Assembly (NCBI GenBank): GCA_028277345.1 | Contig: JANQGM010000034.1 | Span: 1 to 37,368, forward strand | Direction: 5' to 3' | Length of the DNA: 37,368 nucleotides | Source of the DNA: Candidatus Bipolaricaulota bacterium | GTDB taxonomy: Bacteria; Bipolaricaulota; Bipolaricaulia; UBA7950; UBA9294 | Part shown: one piece after another, positions 1 through 8,457 of the stretch | Layout: each line of letters opens with the position of its first letter | Numbering within the stretch: position 1 is the first letter of the stretch | Made by a program: the position numbers and the translations under genes | Notes under the pieces: model-generated | Told to the model about the DNA's origin: nothing | The model's input: only the letters and a program-made list of their open reading frames with translations | Databases searched by the model: none

Positions 1-441
1 TAGTCGCTTGGCGCGATTTCTTCTCAGTGTGGTCAGGCTCTTCTCCACCCGTCGGAGCCAGTCTTTGATCTGTTGCTCATCCATGGTGGGATGCATATCG
101 GAGGAAGCGTGCGGCGAGGAGGGCCGCTGGCTTCGGACTGAATGGGATGGATCCGTCGGGGGCTGAGAGGAGGATGAACCAGCGTGCGGATCGATGGAGC
201 GTACGATCAGCGTCGTTTCTCCTCCCTCTTTTTTCTGATCGACCTGAAACAGGCCGCGCTGGCCGATGTGATAGTCATCGCCGTCCGCCCCCTCGCTCGA
301 TTGCCGGATGAACCCCACGTGGCCGGACTCCAATCGAACGCGAACGCGAGATCCCTCTAGTCCAACAATCTCGCCCTTCACCGAATCGGAAGGAGTCGAT
401 GCAGCCGTCGGTTCATGCGATTGGCGGTTCGTGTCGGTCAA
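1..441 (-). CDS. S1-like RNA-binding domain protein, 3' end beyond window
   Basis: This is an open reading frame of about 147 codons running off the left edge without a stop. The first half, after a short polar leader, reads as a small beta-barrel of S1/OB type: it starts VKGEIVGLEGSRVRVRLESG and continues with HVGFIRQSS and an IGQRG turn. A Ser/Pro-rich linker follows, then a basic, helical segment (DEQQIKDWLRRVEKSL). The best start is a TTG at 439-441 with a G-rich Shine-Dalgarno-like run about 9 nt upstream; no ATG or GTG precedes the barrel in frame. It follows rpmB by 24 bp on the same strand, so it may be translated from the ribosomal-protein transcript. An S1 fold suggests RNA or ribosome binding, which is inference. 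I do not recognise a named family, and the missing C-terminus could change the call. Confidence 0.6.
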   Translation of the reverse strand, partial: MTDTNRQSHEPTAASTPSDSVKGEIVGLEGSRVRVRLESGHVGFIRQSSEGADGDDYHIGQRGLFQVDQKKEGGETTLIVRSIDPHAGSSSSQPPTDPSHSVRSQRPSSPHASSDMHPTMDEQQIKDWLRRVEKSLTTLRRNRAKRL

Positions 442-464
442 GCGGACGATCCCCCCACGAATGA

Positions 465-656
465 CTAGGCTGCTTTCATGACCTTGCCGGACTTAATGCA
501 TCGCGTGCAGGCCCGAATCCATTTCTTCTTTCCGGCGACGACGGCATGAACGCGTTGCAAATTTGGCGCCCACACGCGGCGTGTATGCCGAAGGGAATGG
601 CTGACTTTGTTGCCGGCAACCGGCCGTTTTCCGCAGACTTCACATACTCTAGACAT
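465..656 (-). CDS. rpmB: 50S ribosomal protein L28
   Basis: This 63-residue protein has the standard bacterial L28 length and pattern: [11 protein letters not shown] at the N-terminus, the GNKVSHS(L)RHT-RR core, and the WAPNLQRV segment that contacts 23S rRNA. Two CxxC pairs (CEVC near residue 5, CTRC near residue 50) make it the zinc-binding form of L28. The ATG at 654-656 has a good ribosome-binding site (GAGGTGA about 6 nt upstream). It lies 11 bp after tsaB and 24 bp before the S1-domain gene on the same strand, so it is probably the middle of a short operon rather than paired with rpmG as in many bacteria. Confidence 0.97.
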   Translation of the reverse strand: MSRVCEVCGKRPVAGNKVSHSLRHTRRVWAPNLQRVHAVVAGKKKWIRACTRCIKSGKVMKAA

Positions 657-667
657 CTTCTGTCACC

Positions 668-1327
668 TCACGCTGCCTTCCCCCCGATAAGGAGGGGCTC
701 TACATAAAGAGGTTCGACCGAGTACAACTGATCGACCTCAAACGTCTCACTGCCCCATTGCGCAACCGCCAGAGGTGACGGCTGATTCAGTTCATCAGGA
801 GCAATCTGTACATGCTGCCATGGACGCAGCTTCTCTCTCAACTGACGTGCTCCACTGCCCACCAAGCACACCTCGCGTTCCTCGTGCTCAAGAGATGCGA
901 GCAATTCCGCTTCTTGCATCACGACCGTGGGGCCCTTGGGACGTGAACCACCGAACCATCGTACATAATGCAAATCCCGCCGGCTCGAAAGCGCAACACA
1001 AACACGTTGGCGATCCTCCACCAGCCGACGAGCAACCTGCGTTCCGTCGACTCCGATCAGCGGGATGGACGTGGATTGGCACAAGCCCTTCATGGCCGCG
1101 AGCCCAATCCGCAATCCCGTAAACGATCCCGGTCCGCAGTTGATGCTGATCAAGCCCACGTCGGATGTTTCAACCCGACAGGCTCCCAAGATCTCATCGA
1201 TCAACGGGAACAGGCTCTCGGCATGAGACAACGGAGTCTCCATCATCCGTGTCTCGGCTAGGCGGCCATCGTCGAACAATGCGACGCCGCCTATCGACTC
1301 AGAGGTATCGACTCCCAGCGTCAACAT
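668..1327 (-). CDS. tsaB: tRNA threonylcarbamoyladenosine biosynthesis protein TsaB
   Basis: TsaB is the non-catalytic partner of TsaD in making t6A at position 37 of ANN-decoding tRNAs. The ASKHA-fold signature is clear: LTLGVDTSESIGGVALFDD at the start, then the TsaB-typical INCGPGSFTGLRIGL motif near residue 70 and a VGVDGTQ-like segment. Length is about 219 aa, normal for the family. The frame extends upstream to 1384, but homology begins at the ATG at 1325-1327, so I use that start. No Shine-Dalgarno is visible. Instead a promoter-like pair (TTGAAA, 17 nt, TACCAT) ends 9 nt before the ATG, inside the end of ribF. No tsaD or tsaE is present nearby. Confidence 0.93.
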   Translation of the reverse strand: MLTLGVDTSESIGGVALFDDGRLAETRMMETPLSHAESLFPLIDEILGACRVETSDVGLISINCGPGSFTGLRIGLAAMKGLCQSTSIPLIGVDGTQVARRLVEDRQRVCVALSSRRDLHYVRWFGGSRPKGPTVVMQEAELLASLEHEEREVCLVGSGARQLREKLRPWQHVQIAPDELNQPSPLAVAQWGSETFEVDQLYSVEPLYVEPLLIGGKAA

Positions 1328-1336
1328 ACTAGGGCA

Positions 1337-1365
1337 ATGGTAGGTGACGCAAGTGCCTATTTCAA
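1337..1365 (-). promoter_or_regulatory. Promoter for tsaB, near-leaderless
   Basis: On the minus strand there is TTGAAA (1360-1365), a 17-nt spacer and TACCAT (1337-1342). Transcription would start about 2 nt before the tsaB ATG. It overlaps the last codon of ribF. This is a sequence match only. Confidence 0.5.
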
Positions 1366-2279
1366 CTGCTGATTCGTTCGTCATTCAAGGGAAATGACGG
1401 GGCGCGTTCGCGGGCCTGAGCGATGTCGATAGCGATCTGCTCGCGCAGTTGGTCGAGGGACGAGAACAGGCGGTCTTCACGGATCAGATCCAGCAGGTGG
1501 AGCTCCAGTTGTTGGCCGTAGAGCGTGAGGTTCGAATGCTCGTGGACATGCACTTCGTACCGCAACGAACCGCCGCCCAGCGTGGGGCGCGTGCCGATAT
1601 AAAGCAGTCCGGGGGCATGGAGTTCAGGGCCGAAAACGTGGACATAATAGATGCCTGAGGGTGGGGAGAGGATGTGCGGGTCGAGCTGGAGATTGGCCGT
1701 TCGATAGCCGATCTTTTCTCCCAGACGGTCGCCGTGAATGACGGTTCCAAGCAGCATTGGAGGACGTCCGAGGCAGGCGCGAGCTTGAGCGAAATCTCGC
1801 CGCCAGATCGCGCTTCGGACCCGCGTGCTGGAGACCGCTTCGCCATCGACGAAAACGGAAGGCACCCGAACCACATCGATATCGAAGGAGCGAGCGACAG
1901 TTCGGAGCGTCTCCAGATCGCCCGATTGGCCGCGTCCGAATCGAAAGGAGTCGCCTTCCACGACGGCCTTGGCATGAAGCTCCTGAAGAAGGATTCGGCG
2001 GACGAAGGCTTCGGGTTCGAGATTGCGGACCTCATTGAATGCAGCGGGGACGACCTCGTCTACGTCCTGTCGCAGCAACGCGAGCTTCTTCTCGGACGGC
2101 AGAAGGAGATAGCGTCCGCCGTCTCCTCGCATCACCCAGCGAGGGGGGACCGTAAACGCATAGGCCATGCTTCGAAGGTTTCGTTGCACCGCAAGGTGAT
2201 GAACCTTCTGAAGGATGGCACGATGCCCGAGGTGGACTCCATCAAAGGTTCCGATGCTGACAACGGCGCCGCGCTTCAT
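1362..2279 (-). CDS. ribF: Bifunctional riboflavin kinase / FAD synthetase
   Basis: RibF phosphorylates riboflavin to FMN and adenylylates FMN to FAD in the cytoplasm. The N-terminal nucleotidyltransferase half shows [16 protein letters not shown], carrying the HxGH nucleotide-binding motif, and later [10 protein letters not shown] (the family's ISSTRIR). The C-terminal flavokinase half begins near residue 180 with [20 protein letters not shown] and ends with the expected YEVHVHEH...YGQQLEL..L..IR region. At 305 aa it has the usual length. One oddity is that the kinase motif normally reading G-F/Y-P-T-A-N here reads GYRTAN, so the Pro is Arg. The ATG at 2277-2279 is preceded by GAGGTGAGG. It is the first gene of the minus-strand group and is divergent from ruvB. 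Confidence 0.95.
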   Translation of the reverse strand: MKRGAVVSIGTFDGVHLGHRAILQKVHHLAVQRNLRSMAYAFTVPPRWVMRGDGGRYLLLPSEKKLALLRQDVDEVVPAAFNEVRNLEPEAFVRRILLQELHAKAVVEGDSFRFGRGQSGDLETLRTVARSFDIDVVRVPSVFVDGEAVSSTRVRSAIWRRDFAQARACLGRPPMLLGTVIHGDRLGEKIGYRTANLQLDPHILSPPSGIYYVHVFGPELHAPGLLYIGTRPTLGGGSLRYEVHVHEHSNLTLYGQQLELHLLDLIREDRLFSSLDQLREQIAIDIAQARERAPSFPLNDERISS

Positions 2280-2300
2280 GCCTCACCTCAGTGGAATGGT

Positions 2301-2306
2301 ATCATA
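2301..2306 (-). promoter_or_regulatory. Possible -10 element for ribF
   Basis: The minus strand reads TATGAT about 22 nt upstream of the ribF ATG, between the divergent ribF and ruvB genes. No good -35 is present at 17 nt, so this is a weak call. Confidence 0.35.
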
Positions 2307-2344
2307 TCGATTTGCTTTGTACACGCGAAATGCGGGATGGGAAC

Positions 2345-2374
2345 TTGAATGGAGGCGAAAGCTGTCGGTACAAT
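2345..2374 (+). promoter_or_regulatory. Promoter for ruvB, leaderless type
   Basis: TTGAAT (2345-2350), an 18-nt spacer and TACAAT (2369-2374) stand 8 nt before the ruvB ATG. Initiation 7-9 nt after the -10 would put the transcript start on or beside the start codon. A GGAGG at 2351-2355 lies too far upstream (28 nt) to serve as its ribosome-binding site. Confidence 0.55.
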
Positions 2375-2382
2375 GCCTCAAG

Positions 2383-3393
2383 ATGAGGACGGAGAGAATT
2401 GCCGGGGAACAGCCAGAAGACGAGCAGTTGGCCCCCAGTCTGCGTCCACCCTCACTTAGCGAATTCATCGGCCAAGAGGAGACCAAAGAGAAGCTCCGCA
2501 TTTATTTGGCCGCTGCGGTAGGCCGGCAAGAGCCGTTGGATCATGTGCTTCTGCAAGGACCTCCCGGCCTTGGCAAGACGACGCTTGCGCAGATTATCGC
2601 CTCCGAGTTGGATGTCGATATTCGCGTCAGTTCCGGCCCTGCCATTGAAAAGGCCGGGGATTTGGCAGCGATCCTGACTAACCTTCGGCCGCATGATGTG
2701 TTCTTCATCGATGAGATTCATCGCCTGCGGCGGAACGTTGAAGAAATCCTTTATCCGGCGATGGAGGATTACAAGATCGATATCATCCTTGGCGAGGGGC
2801 CGAACGCACAGTCGCTGAGAATCGATCTACCGCCCTTCACGCTGATCGGCGCCACCACGCGCGCGGGCTTGATCTCAGCGCCGATGCGAGATCGATTCGA
2901 GGTCTCTTTTCGAATGAATTTCTATACCCGCGTTGAACTTCGGACGATCATCATCCGCGCCGGGCGCATTCTTGGTATCGAGGTGTCCGAAGACGGCGCC
3001 GCTGAACTGGCGAAACGTGCGCGTGGCACGCCTCGTATTGCCAACCGGCTGCTTCGCCGAACGCGGGATTATGCGGAAGTGCGCGGAGACGGCCACATCG
3101 ACCGCGAGATCGCGCGAAAATCTTTGGACCTACTACGCATCGACGAGGCGGGTCTCGACGAGTTGGATCGCGCGGTGCTGGATGCGTTGGTCAGCAAGTT
3201 CGATGGAGGCCCCGTTGGCTTGGAGACACTGGCTGCGTCGCTGTCGGAAGAGCGGGATACGATCACGGATGTTGTTGAACCGTATCTTCTACAGGAAGGG
3301 TTCATCCAACGTACGCCCCAAGGCCGAATCGCGACGGATCGAGCGTACGCACATTTGGGACAATCGCGCACCAGCCAGACCTTGTTCGATTAG
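2383..3393 (+). CDS. ruvB: Holliday junction branch migration DNA helicase RuvB
   Basis: RuvB is the AAA+ motor that drives Holliday-junction branch migration with RuvA. All family marks are visible: [11 protein letters not shown] at the N-terminus, Walker A GPPGLGKT (residues 59-66), Walker B with FFIDEIHRL, the [17 protein letters not shown] hairpin region, sensor 1 IGATTRAG, the RDRFE arginine-finger region and the winged-helix tail ending near [10 protein letters not shown]. The 336-residue length from the ATG at 2383 is typical. The frame is open upstream to 2215, but that extension is the antisense of ribF. ruvA and ruvC are not next to it. Its TAG overlaps by two bases the TAA of the convergent downstream gene. 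Confidence 0.97.
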   Translation: MRTERIAGEQPEDEQLAPSLRPPSLSEFIGQEETKEKLRIYLAAAVGRQEPLDHVLLQGPPGLGKTTLAQIIASELDVDIRVSSGPAIEKAGDLAAILTNLRPHDVFFIDEIHRLRRNVEEILYPAMEDYKIDIILGEGPNAQSLRIDLPPFTLIGATTRAGLISAPMRDRFEVSFRMNFYTRVELRTIIIRAGRILGIEVSEDGAAELAKRARGTPRIANRLLRRTRDYAEVRGDGHIDREIARKSLDLLRIDEAGLDELDRAVLDALVSKFDGGPVGLETLAASLSEERDTITDVVEPYLLQEGFIQRTPQGRIATDRAYAHLGQSRTSQTLFD

Positions 3394-3899
3394 CGCTGGG
3401 CAAGCTTCTTTGCGTTTTCGATGAACTCTCTGACGACGCCTTTGAAGCGAGACCAGTCCAGCGCGAGCGCCAGAACGATCCAGATGGCATACCAGAGCGC
3501 GGCTCGCGGCGCCTTCACATAGGCGACGACGATCGGAAGGGCCACCAACGGCGTGGCGAACGACATCGTGATCATTTTGGATTTGAAGGCGGCAATGCAG
3601 ATGCCGGCGACGAGCGTGTAGATGAGGGCCGGCAAGAATCGGACGAATCCCGCCATGACCAGATAGCACAATCCGGCGAACACCATCACCATGTCGAACA
3701 GGAATTCTCGCTCCCCGATCCAAGTGGGCGGTTTTCGATACCGTCGAGCGAGGCGGCCGTCGAAAATATCAGTGGTCCAGCCCAACATCGTGAGCAGGAT
3801 CACGGCCTCCAAGGCGCGCGGTCCGACAGCGCCAAGGCCGGCAATGGCAAGCGCGATCAGTCCCCGCGACAGCGTCAACAAATCGGGCAAGTTTCTCAT
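3390..3899 (-). CDS. CDP-alcohol phosphatidyltransferase-like membrane protein
   Basis: This is a 169-aa membrane protein with about five hydrophobic segments. It opens like phosphatidylglycerophosphate synthase ([16 protein letters not shown]) and carries the first half of the family signature, [11 protein letters not shown] (D-x2-D-G-x2-A-R), near residue 45. The second half, which should read G-x3-D-x3-D, is altered: after the A-R there is [11 protein letters not shown], with one Asp and no second Asp four residues later, the position proposed as the catalytic base. Members make phospholipid head groups from CDP-diacylglycerol. With this defect the activity is uncertain and I give no gene name. 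The start is the ATG at 3897-3899 with GGGG upstream. Its stop overlaps the ruvB stop. Confidence 0.7.
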   Translation of the reverse strand: MRNLPDLLTLSRGLIALAIAGLGAVGPRALEAVILLTMLGWTTDIFDGRLARRYRKPPTWIGEREFLFDMVMVFAGLCYLVMAGFVRFLPALIYTLVAGICIAAFKSKMITMSFATPLVALPIVVAYVKAPRAALWYAIWIVLALALDWSRFKGVVREFIENAKKLAQR

Positions 3900-4052
3900 C
3901 TTGACCCCTGTTAGTATTGTAGGAAACAAGCTTATCGTCGCCAAGTGAATGTCCCGGTCCCCGTGTTGGTTCGTGCAGCAACAATCACTAGAATGGGTGA
4001 AGGGTTCTTTGAGTGTGCCCAAGCATCGAGGGGACGAAGGGAGGCTGCGGGA

Positions 4053-4616
4053 ATGAGAAACGCACTAATACTAACGGGGGTCTGGCTTGGCATTCTAGTG
4101 ACGGCCTATGCCATCGTCTTCTGGGATCAGGGCATCGACCGGCCGTTGCCGATCTCGATTCTTGAAGAGCAAGCGGCATCCATGCCCAGCGAGTTTGTGC
4201 ACCCCGAAGGATTGTACAGCTTGCCCATCCCGATGGGGTGGCAGGTGGCTGAAGACACGGGCGACGTGGAGCTATTGGATCCGAATGAACTGGTCACTGT
4301 GGTGGTGATGGCGCTTGAGGAAACAAGTTTCACATCTGCCTTGGAAGAGACGTTCGCGTGGATGGACCTTTCTTCTGACGAGATCGAATTGTCCGATGGC
4401 GACCTCCCCGATGCGTGGATGGGAAAACCCATCGTTCTTACCTACGCGACGGAAGACGCGGGTGAAGCGTTTGAGATCCGCCTACAGCGTGTGGACGCGC
4501 TGGCTGTGGCCATGGTGTCGTGGGGGCCGCCCAACGCCTTGGAGGCTCTTTCCGCGAATCTGGACTGGATCTGGGAAGGTCTATCCGTGCCTGCCGAGGA
4601 CCTGCTGTTGCTATAG
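4053..4616 (+). CDS. Membrane-anchored protein with PsbP-like C-terminal domain
   Basis: The protein has 187 residues. Residues 3-20 form one uncleaved hydrophobic anchor or signal (ALILTGVWLGILVTAYAIVFW), followed by an outward-facing domain. That domain starts with GLYSLPIPMGWQVAE and ends with NLDWIWEGLSV, a pattern like the Mog1/PsbP/DcrB fold, in which a lone domain judges or binds small ligands. This resemblance is by eye only. The chosen ATG at 4053 has GGGAGG about 9 nt upstream; the longer reading from 3945 has no such site. The gene is convergent with tldE and separated from it by a strong bidirectional hairpin. Function unknown. Confidence 0.65.
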   Translation: MRNALILTGVWLGILVTAYAIVFWDQGIDRPLPISILEEQAASMPSEFVHPEGLYSLPIPMGWQVAEDTGDVELLDPNELVTVVVMALEETSFTSALEETFAWMDLSSDEIELSDGDLPDAWMGKPIVLTYATEDAGEAFEIRLQRVDALAVAMVSWGPPNALEALSANLDWIWEGLSVPAEDLLLL

Positions 4617-4639
4617 CCGGACAGGGCTCGCAAACAACA

Positions 4640-4663
4640 CCGGGGGCTGCGTGCAGCCCCCGG
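4640..4663. terminator. Bidirectional hairpin between convergent genes
   Basis: A perfect 11-bp GC-rich stem (CCGGGGGCTGC / GCAGCCCCCGG) with a 2-nt spacer lies between the 4053-4616 gene and the convergent tldE. The following bases (TTGCCTTTATT) are moderately T-rich, so it can end plus-strand transcription. The minus-strand side has little T tract. Confidence 0.75.
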
Positions 4664-4688
4664 TTGCCTTTATTGATCGTCGTACGCC

Positions 4689-6029
4689 TTATTCGGCGGT
4701 GACGGAAACACCTTCCAGGCGGATATAGGGCAGGATGGCGGTGAATACGCGCTCGGTTTCTGACGAGATTCCGGAAAGCGTTTTCACCATTTCGAACGCA
4801 TTGCCGGCGATTAAGGTACCGGTGACCGGACGATCGATCTTCCCATCCTTGATCAAGTACGCTGCTTTGGCGACCCCGGAGAAATCTCCGGAGATGGGAT
4901 TCGAGCTTCCCGCGAAACGATTGACCAGCAATCCCTGCTTCATCCCTGCGACAAGATCGGCTTTGCTCTGATCGCCGGGCAGGATCATGAAGTTCGATGG
5001 GCCGATTCCGGGGAGCGCGCGCGCTGAACCGGAGGCATGGCCTGTGCTCGTAGTTCCCATGGCGTGAGCCGTGAAGGTATTGTGCATAAGCCCCTGGGCT
5101 TCGCCCTTGTCGATCAGGACGAAGCGTTGACGAGGCGCGCCTTCACGATCGAATGCTCCCGACATGGCGCCTCCGGACAATCGCCCGTCATCGACAACGG
5201 TCAAGGAAGGATGGGCGACGGCGTTCCCAAGCATCTTTCCCCAGCGGCTCGATCCGCGGAGCACATTCTTCCCGTTCAGCTGGAAGGAAAGGAACCCGGC
5301 GAGAACCGCTTGAACCGCTTGAGGCGCGAGGAGCACCGGTCCTGCGAACGATTCTCCCGACGTGGCTCCGAGCGAGCCCAAGGCATCGTCACACGCCTTA
5401 TCCACAATGGCCTGAATGTCGATGGCGTCAACGGAGTGAACGGCATCGAAGCCGAACGCCATGTTGGAGACAACATCTCCATCCTTGGCCGTTGCCAGGG
5501 CGTTATAGAGGAAGAGGCTGTTGCGTTCGAATAGATCGATCCCGCGGCTTGTCACCAGACAGCGCCCCGTCATGTCGACGGAAAACTCGCCATTGCCGAG
5601 AACGAGGCGTGGATCCTTTTTCTCCGCCAGCTCGATAATCTGAATGGCGTGCCGAACGGCATCGGACACCGAGAAGGCTTCTGCTTGAGGGTCGAACAGC
5701 TCTGACAAGGCTTCGACCGGTCGCGGTTCGGGCAGAACGTTATGCTCGTTGGATGGCGACGCCTTGGCCAGCTTTACGGCATCCGTGCATGTCGCCTCAA
5801 GGTCTTCCAGGGCGTTTGTGCTGGCGAATCCGATTCGATGATCGACGATGGCGCGGATGCCGATCATGGTTTCCTGGCGGCTGCTCGACATTTGGAGATC
5901 CTGCTTTTCGATCTCCGTGGAAATGGCGGTCGAGGCTTCGGCGTAGATCTCGACGTCGTCGGCGCCATGCTTCTTCGTGAGCTCGAGGGCTTCACGGCAC
6001 CGCTCGCGTAGTTGCGTTTCCTGGATCAC
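4689..6029 (-). CDS. tldE: Metalloprotease TldE/PmbA family subunit
   Basis: This 446-aa protein belongs to the TldD/PmbA family. It has the N-terminal fold (VEIYAEASTAISTEIEKQDLQ, then IGIRAIVDHRIGFASTN) and the C-terminal half with GPVLLAPQAV, FVLIDKGEAQGLMHNTFTA and an NFMILPGD strand. Unlike TldD it has no HExxxH, as expected for the non-catalytic subunit of the heterodimer. In Enterobacteria the pair trims microcin B17 and CcdA. The start is a GTG at 6027-6029 with AGGAGG 6 nt upstream. That GTG overlaps the tldD stop (GTGA), implying translational coupling and equal subunit amounts. No peptide-natural-product cluster is near, so the substrate is unknown. Confidence 0.92.
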   Translation of the reverse strand: MIQETQLRERCREALELTKKHGADDVEIYAEASTAISTEIEKQDLQMSSSRQETMIGIRAIVDHRIGFASTNALEDLEATCTDAVKLAKASPSNEHNVLPEPRPVEALSELFDPQAEAFSVSDAVRHAIQIIELAEKKDPRLVLGNGEFSVDMTGRCLVTSRGIDLFERNSLFLYNALATAKDGDVVSNMAFGFDAVHSVDAIDIQAIVDKACDDALGSLGATSGESFAGPVLLAPQAVQAVLAGFLSFQLNGKNVLRGSSRWGKMLGNAVAHPSLTVVDDGRLSGGAMSGAFDREGAPRQRFVLIDKGEAQGLMHNTFTAHAMGTTSTGHASGSARALPGIGPSNFMILPGDQSKADLVAGMKQGLLVNRFAGSSNPISGDFSGVAKAAYLIKDGKIDRPVTGTLIAGNAFEMVKTLSGISSETERVFTAILPYIRLEGVSVTAE

Positions 6030-7417
6030 TGTCGACCTCCTATTGTCGCCTTGCAGCGGAGGTGCGGGCCGCCGGCATCCACCTTGGCCGCTTGCCCCTT
6101 GCCGCAGCTTCCCGCGCCGAGATCCCATTTGAAATCATCTCCGACGGCGTCGACGGACATCAAGACATCAAAAGCGTTTCCGGAAATCGTTGCGCCGCGG
6201 ACGAGTTCGCCGATCTTGCCGTCGACGATACGACGGGCTTCGCGAACGCCGAACATGAACTCGGCATTGGAGTCGGCTTGACCGCCGAAGCCGAGGCCGC
6301 ACATGTAGTAGCCGTCTTTAACGCCGCCGATCATCTCTTCAAGGGAGGCCTTCCCGGGTTCGATATAGGTATTCCGCATGCGAATGATCGGGGCGTCCGA
6401 ATACTCAAACGCGCGCGCGTTGCCTGTCGGCTCCACACCGAAGTGCGCGGCTGTCTCGCGGTTGTGGAGATAGGAGCGGAGGATGCCGTTCTCGATCAAG
6501 GTGGTTTTGCGCCCCTCGACGCCCTCGTCATCGACCGGCAGAATGCCGGTTGCGAAGGGGGAGTACTCGGTGTGCGGAGAATCGATCATGGTGATCAATT
6601 CTGAGGCGACTTTCTCGTTCATCTTCTCAGCCGTGATTGCGCCGCCCAAAACGATATCCGCTTCGACGGTGTGTCCGATGGCTTCATGACTGAGAACGCC
6701 GACCAACCCCGGGTCGAGAATCACGGTGGCGGTTCCACCTGCCGGATGCGGCGCGGACAATTGCTCCACCGCCATCGCAACGGCGTAGTCGACCATCTCC
6801 TCGGGCGAACGATCAGCGAACAGGTCGCTCCATCCACCGGTGACGGCGTTGGAGAGATTGCCGAAGCACTGATTTCCATCCTTCTCAGCGACCGCCATCA
6901 CGCGGAACTCGGGAATCGAAGTAAATAGATGGGCTTTGGCGCCGTCGGTTGTGACGATGTACTTCTCATCTTGAATTTCGCCGTACGAGGTGGTGGAGGA
7001 CACGATCGAGGCGGAGCCGCTTCGAATGAGATTGTCGATTCGAAGGACCAGCGCGAGCTTTTCCTCCAACGGGTGCGCGTCCAGCGGGTCTTGCGTGGGA
7101 ACGGGAAACGACCCGACACCAAAGGAGGCCGTAGCCAGGTCCTCGATACGGTGTTTTTTGGCGCTGGCCGAGGTGCGTGCGGCGCCTTGGGCAGCTTCGA
7201 TCGCCTTGAGAATGCCACCTTCGGTCAGGTCGGTTGTCGAAGCGAACCCAAAAACACCGTCCACCAGTGCTCGAATGCCGATTCCCTGAATACGCTTGCT
7301 GGAAGATTCTTCCAGTTCGCCGTTTCGAACAGCAATTTGCTTGGTGCTGCGCCCTTGGTAGCGGAGTTCGATCCATCCGCTGGATTGGGCGGCGATTCGT
7401 GCTAATAGCTCTTGCAT
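6026..7417 (-). CDS. tldD: Metalloprotease TldD
   Basis: This is the catalytic subunit of the TldD/TldE protease. It carries the zinc motif HEAIGH (residues 244-249) within SHEAIGHTVEAD, followed by TLIENGILRSYLHNRETA, the NTYIEPG strand, and the C-terminal region with MCGLGFGGQ and GATISGN. The 463-aa length is typical. The ATG at 7415-7417 is preceded by AGGAGG at 4 nt spacing; a short inverted repeat (ACCTC-AAG-GAGGT) covers that ribosome-binding site and could limit translation. It is first in a two-gene operon with tldE. Confidence 0.95.
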   Translation of the reverse strand: MQELLARIAAQSSGWIELRYQGRSTKQIAVRNGELEESSSKRIQGIGIRALVDGVFGFASTTDLTEGGILKAIEAAQGAARTSASAKKHRIEDLATASFGVGSFPVPTQDPLDAHPLEEKLALVLRIDNLIRSGSASIVSSTTSYGEIQDEKYIVTTDGAKAHLFTSIPEFRVMAVAEKDGNQCFGNLSNAVTGGWSDLFADRSPEEMVDYAVAMAVEQLSAPHPAGGTATVILDPGLVGVLSHEAIGHTVEADIVLGGAITAEKMNEKVASELITMIDSPHTEYSPFATGILPVDDEGVEGRKTTLIENGILRSYLHNRETAAHFGVEPTGNARAFEYSDAPIIRMRNTYIEPGKASLEEMIGGVKDGYYMCGLGFGGQADSNAEFMFGVREARRIVDGKIGELVRGATISGNAFDVLMSVDAVGDDFKWDLGAGSCGKGQAAKVDAGGPHLRCKATIGGRQ

Positions 7418-7488
7418 GCGACCTCCTTGAGGTGGTGCTGCCGTGATTCGATGGCATCATCCGTCACGTGTAGGTGAGCATTGGCGCG

Positions 7489-7520
7489 AAGCCGGTTCAA
7501 TGACGCAAAGCCGGTTCAAT
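7489..7520 (+). repeat. Two 13-bp direct repeats upstream of nitroreductase gene
   Basis: AAGCCGGTTCAAT occurs at 7489-7501 and again at 7508-7520, a 19-bp period. Both copies have a similar 5' context (GCG-A / CGCA). They lie between the divergent tldD and nitroreductase genes and could be a two-site operator for a DNA-binding regulator. Confidence 0.6.
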
Positions 7521-7535
7521 CGCGTGTGATGACGA

Positions 7536-7557
7536 TGCAACGATTGCAAACTAGAAT
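7536..7557 (+). promoter_or_regulatory. Palindrome and -10 box before nitroreductase gene
   Basis: The perfect palindrome TGCAA-CGA-TTGCA (7536-7548) ends 3 nt before a TAGAAT (7552-7557) that could be the -10 box. A -35 at the right distance is poor (ATGACG), which would fit an activator- or repressor-controlled promoter. Confidence 0.4.
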
Positions 7558-7616
7558 ACGCAGCAAGTTCCGAGGCTTCAACCGTCACGGTATCAGAATC
7601 GAGCGAAAGGAAGATC

Positions 7617-8399
7617 ATGCTGACGAATCCAGTTTTAGAGGCGATGAAGAAAAGAAAGTCAATCCGAAGCTACACGAGTGAGCAGCCGTCAGATGAGGTA
7701 CTCAACGCCATTGCTGCTGCTGGGCAGCAGGCGCCGTTCGCCGCCCAATTGGGGAGCTTGCTTCTCAAGCGAGATGTGAAGAAAAATCCGTTCAAGGCCC
7801 CCTGGCTCTTCACGGTCTGCATCGATCTACATCGCATGGAGACGATCATGAAGGCGCGCGGATGGTCGCGGAAGATGAGCGATCTCGGCGCCTTGATCCT
7901 GGGGGTGCAGGATGCGGCCTATGTTGCGGAAAACATGGTTATCGCCGCGGAATCGTTGGGCTTGGGAAGCTGCTATCTCGGAGCGACCCCGATGTATGCG
8001 AAGACGATCATCGATGATTACGGGCTTCCGCCGAAGGTCTTTCCGCTGGTGCAACTGACGATGGGATACCCTGCGGAAGCTGCCGCGGTTCGGCCGCGAT
8101 ATCCGATGGGATTCACGCTGTTCGAAGATCGCTATCCTCAGTTCACAACTGAGGAGATCGCCCGGGCGATGCGCGTGATGGATGACGGCTATCTTGCGCA
8201 AGACTACTACCGATCTCACAACGCCATGATCCCGTTGGCCGACGGGAGTGAGGAAACCTTCACCTACGGCGACTATTCTTGGACCGAGCATATCTCACGG
8301 AAGCTCGGGCAATGGGGAGAAGATCCTTCCGGCCTCATGAACGCCTTGCGCGCTTGCGGGTTCTTCCTCGATGAGCCAGGAACCGGCGAAGCGGCGTGA
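7617..8399 (+). CDS. Nitroreductase-family FMN-dependent oxidoreductase
   Basis: The 260-aa protein has the nitroreductase fold: MKKRKSIRSY near residue 10 (the R-S-x-R FMN-phosphate contacts), a central helix pair with DAAYVAENMVIAAESLGLGSCYLG, and the VFPLVQLTMGYPAE strand that covers the flavin. A C-terminal tail of about 80 residues (DDGYLAQDYYRSHN ... WTEHISRKLGQWG) goes beyond the basic domain and probably builds the dimer or substrate pocket. Members reduce nitro compounds, quinones or enones with NAD(P)H; the natural substrate cannot be read. The ATG at 7617 has AAAGGAAG upstream. It stands alone before the tRNA gene. Confidence 0.88.
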   Translation: MLTNPVLEAMKKRKSIRSYTSEQPSDEVLNAIAAAGQQAPFAAQLGSLLLKRDVKKNPFKAPWLFTVCIDLHRMETIMKARGWSRKMSDLGALILGVQDAAYVAENMVIAAESLGLGSCYLGATPMYAKTIIDDYGLPPKVFPLVQLTMGYPAEAAAVRPRYPMGFTLFEDRYPQFTTEEIARAMRVMDDGYLAQDYYRSHNAMIPLADGSEETFTYGDYSWTEHISRKLGQWGEDPSGLMNALRACGFFLDEPGTGEAA

Positions 8400-8416
8400 C
8401 TGGGTACCGTTGAGGT

Positions 8417-8445
8417 TTGACTCAACATTCGAAGCCACTTATCCT
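8417..8445 (+). promoter_or_regulatory. Promoter for tRNA(CAU) gene and downstream genes
   Basis: TTGACT (8417-8422), 17 nt and TATCCT (8440-8445) place a start a few nt before the tRNA 5' end at 8458. The RNase H-like gene begins directly after the tRNA, so this promoter probably serves both. Confidence 0.6.
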
Positions 8446-8457
8446 GCAGAACAGAAG

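Noticed and set aside
2215..2382. 56-residue extension of RuvB
   Set aside because: It is opposite the start of ribF and has no RuvB similarity; the promoter for ruvB lies within it.
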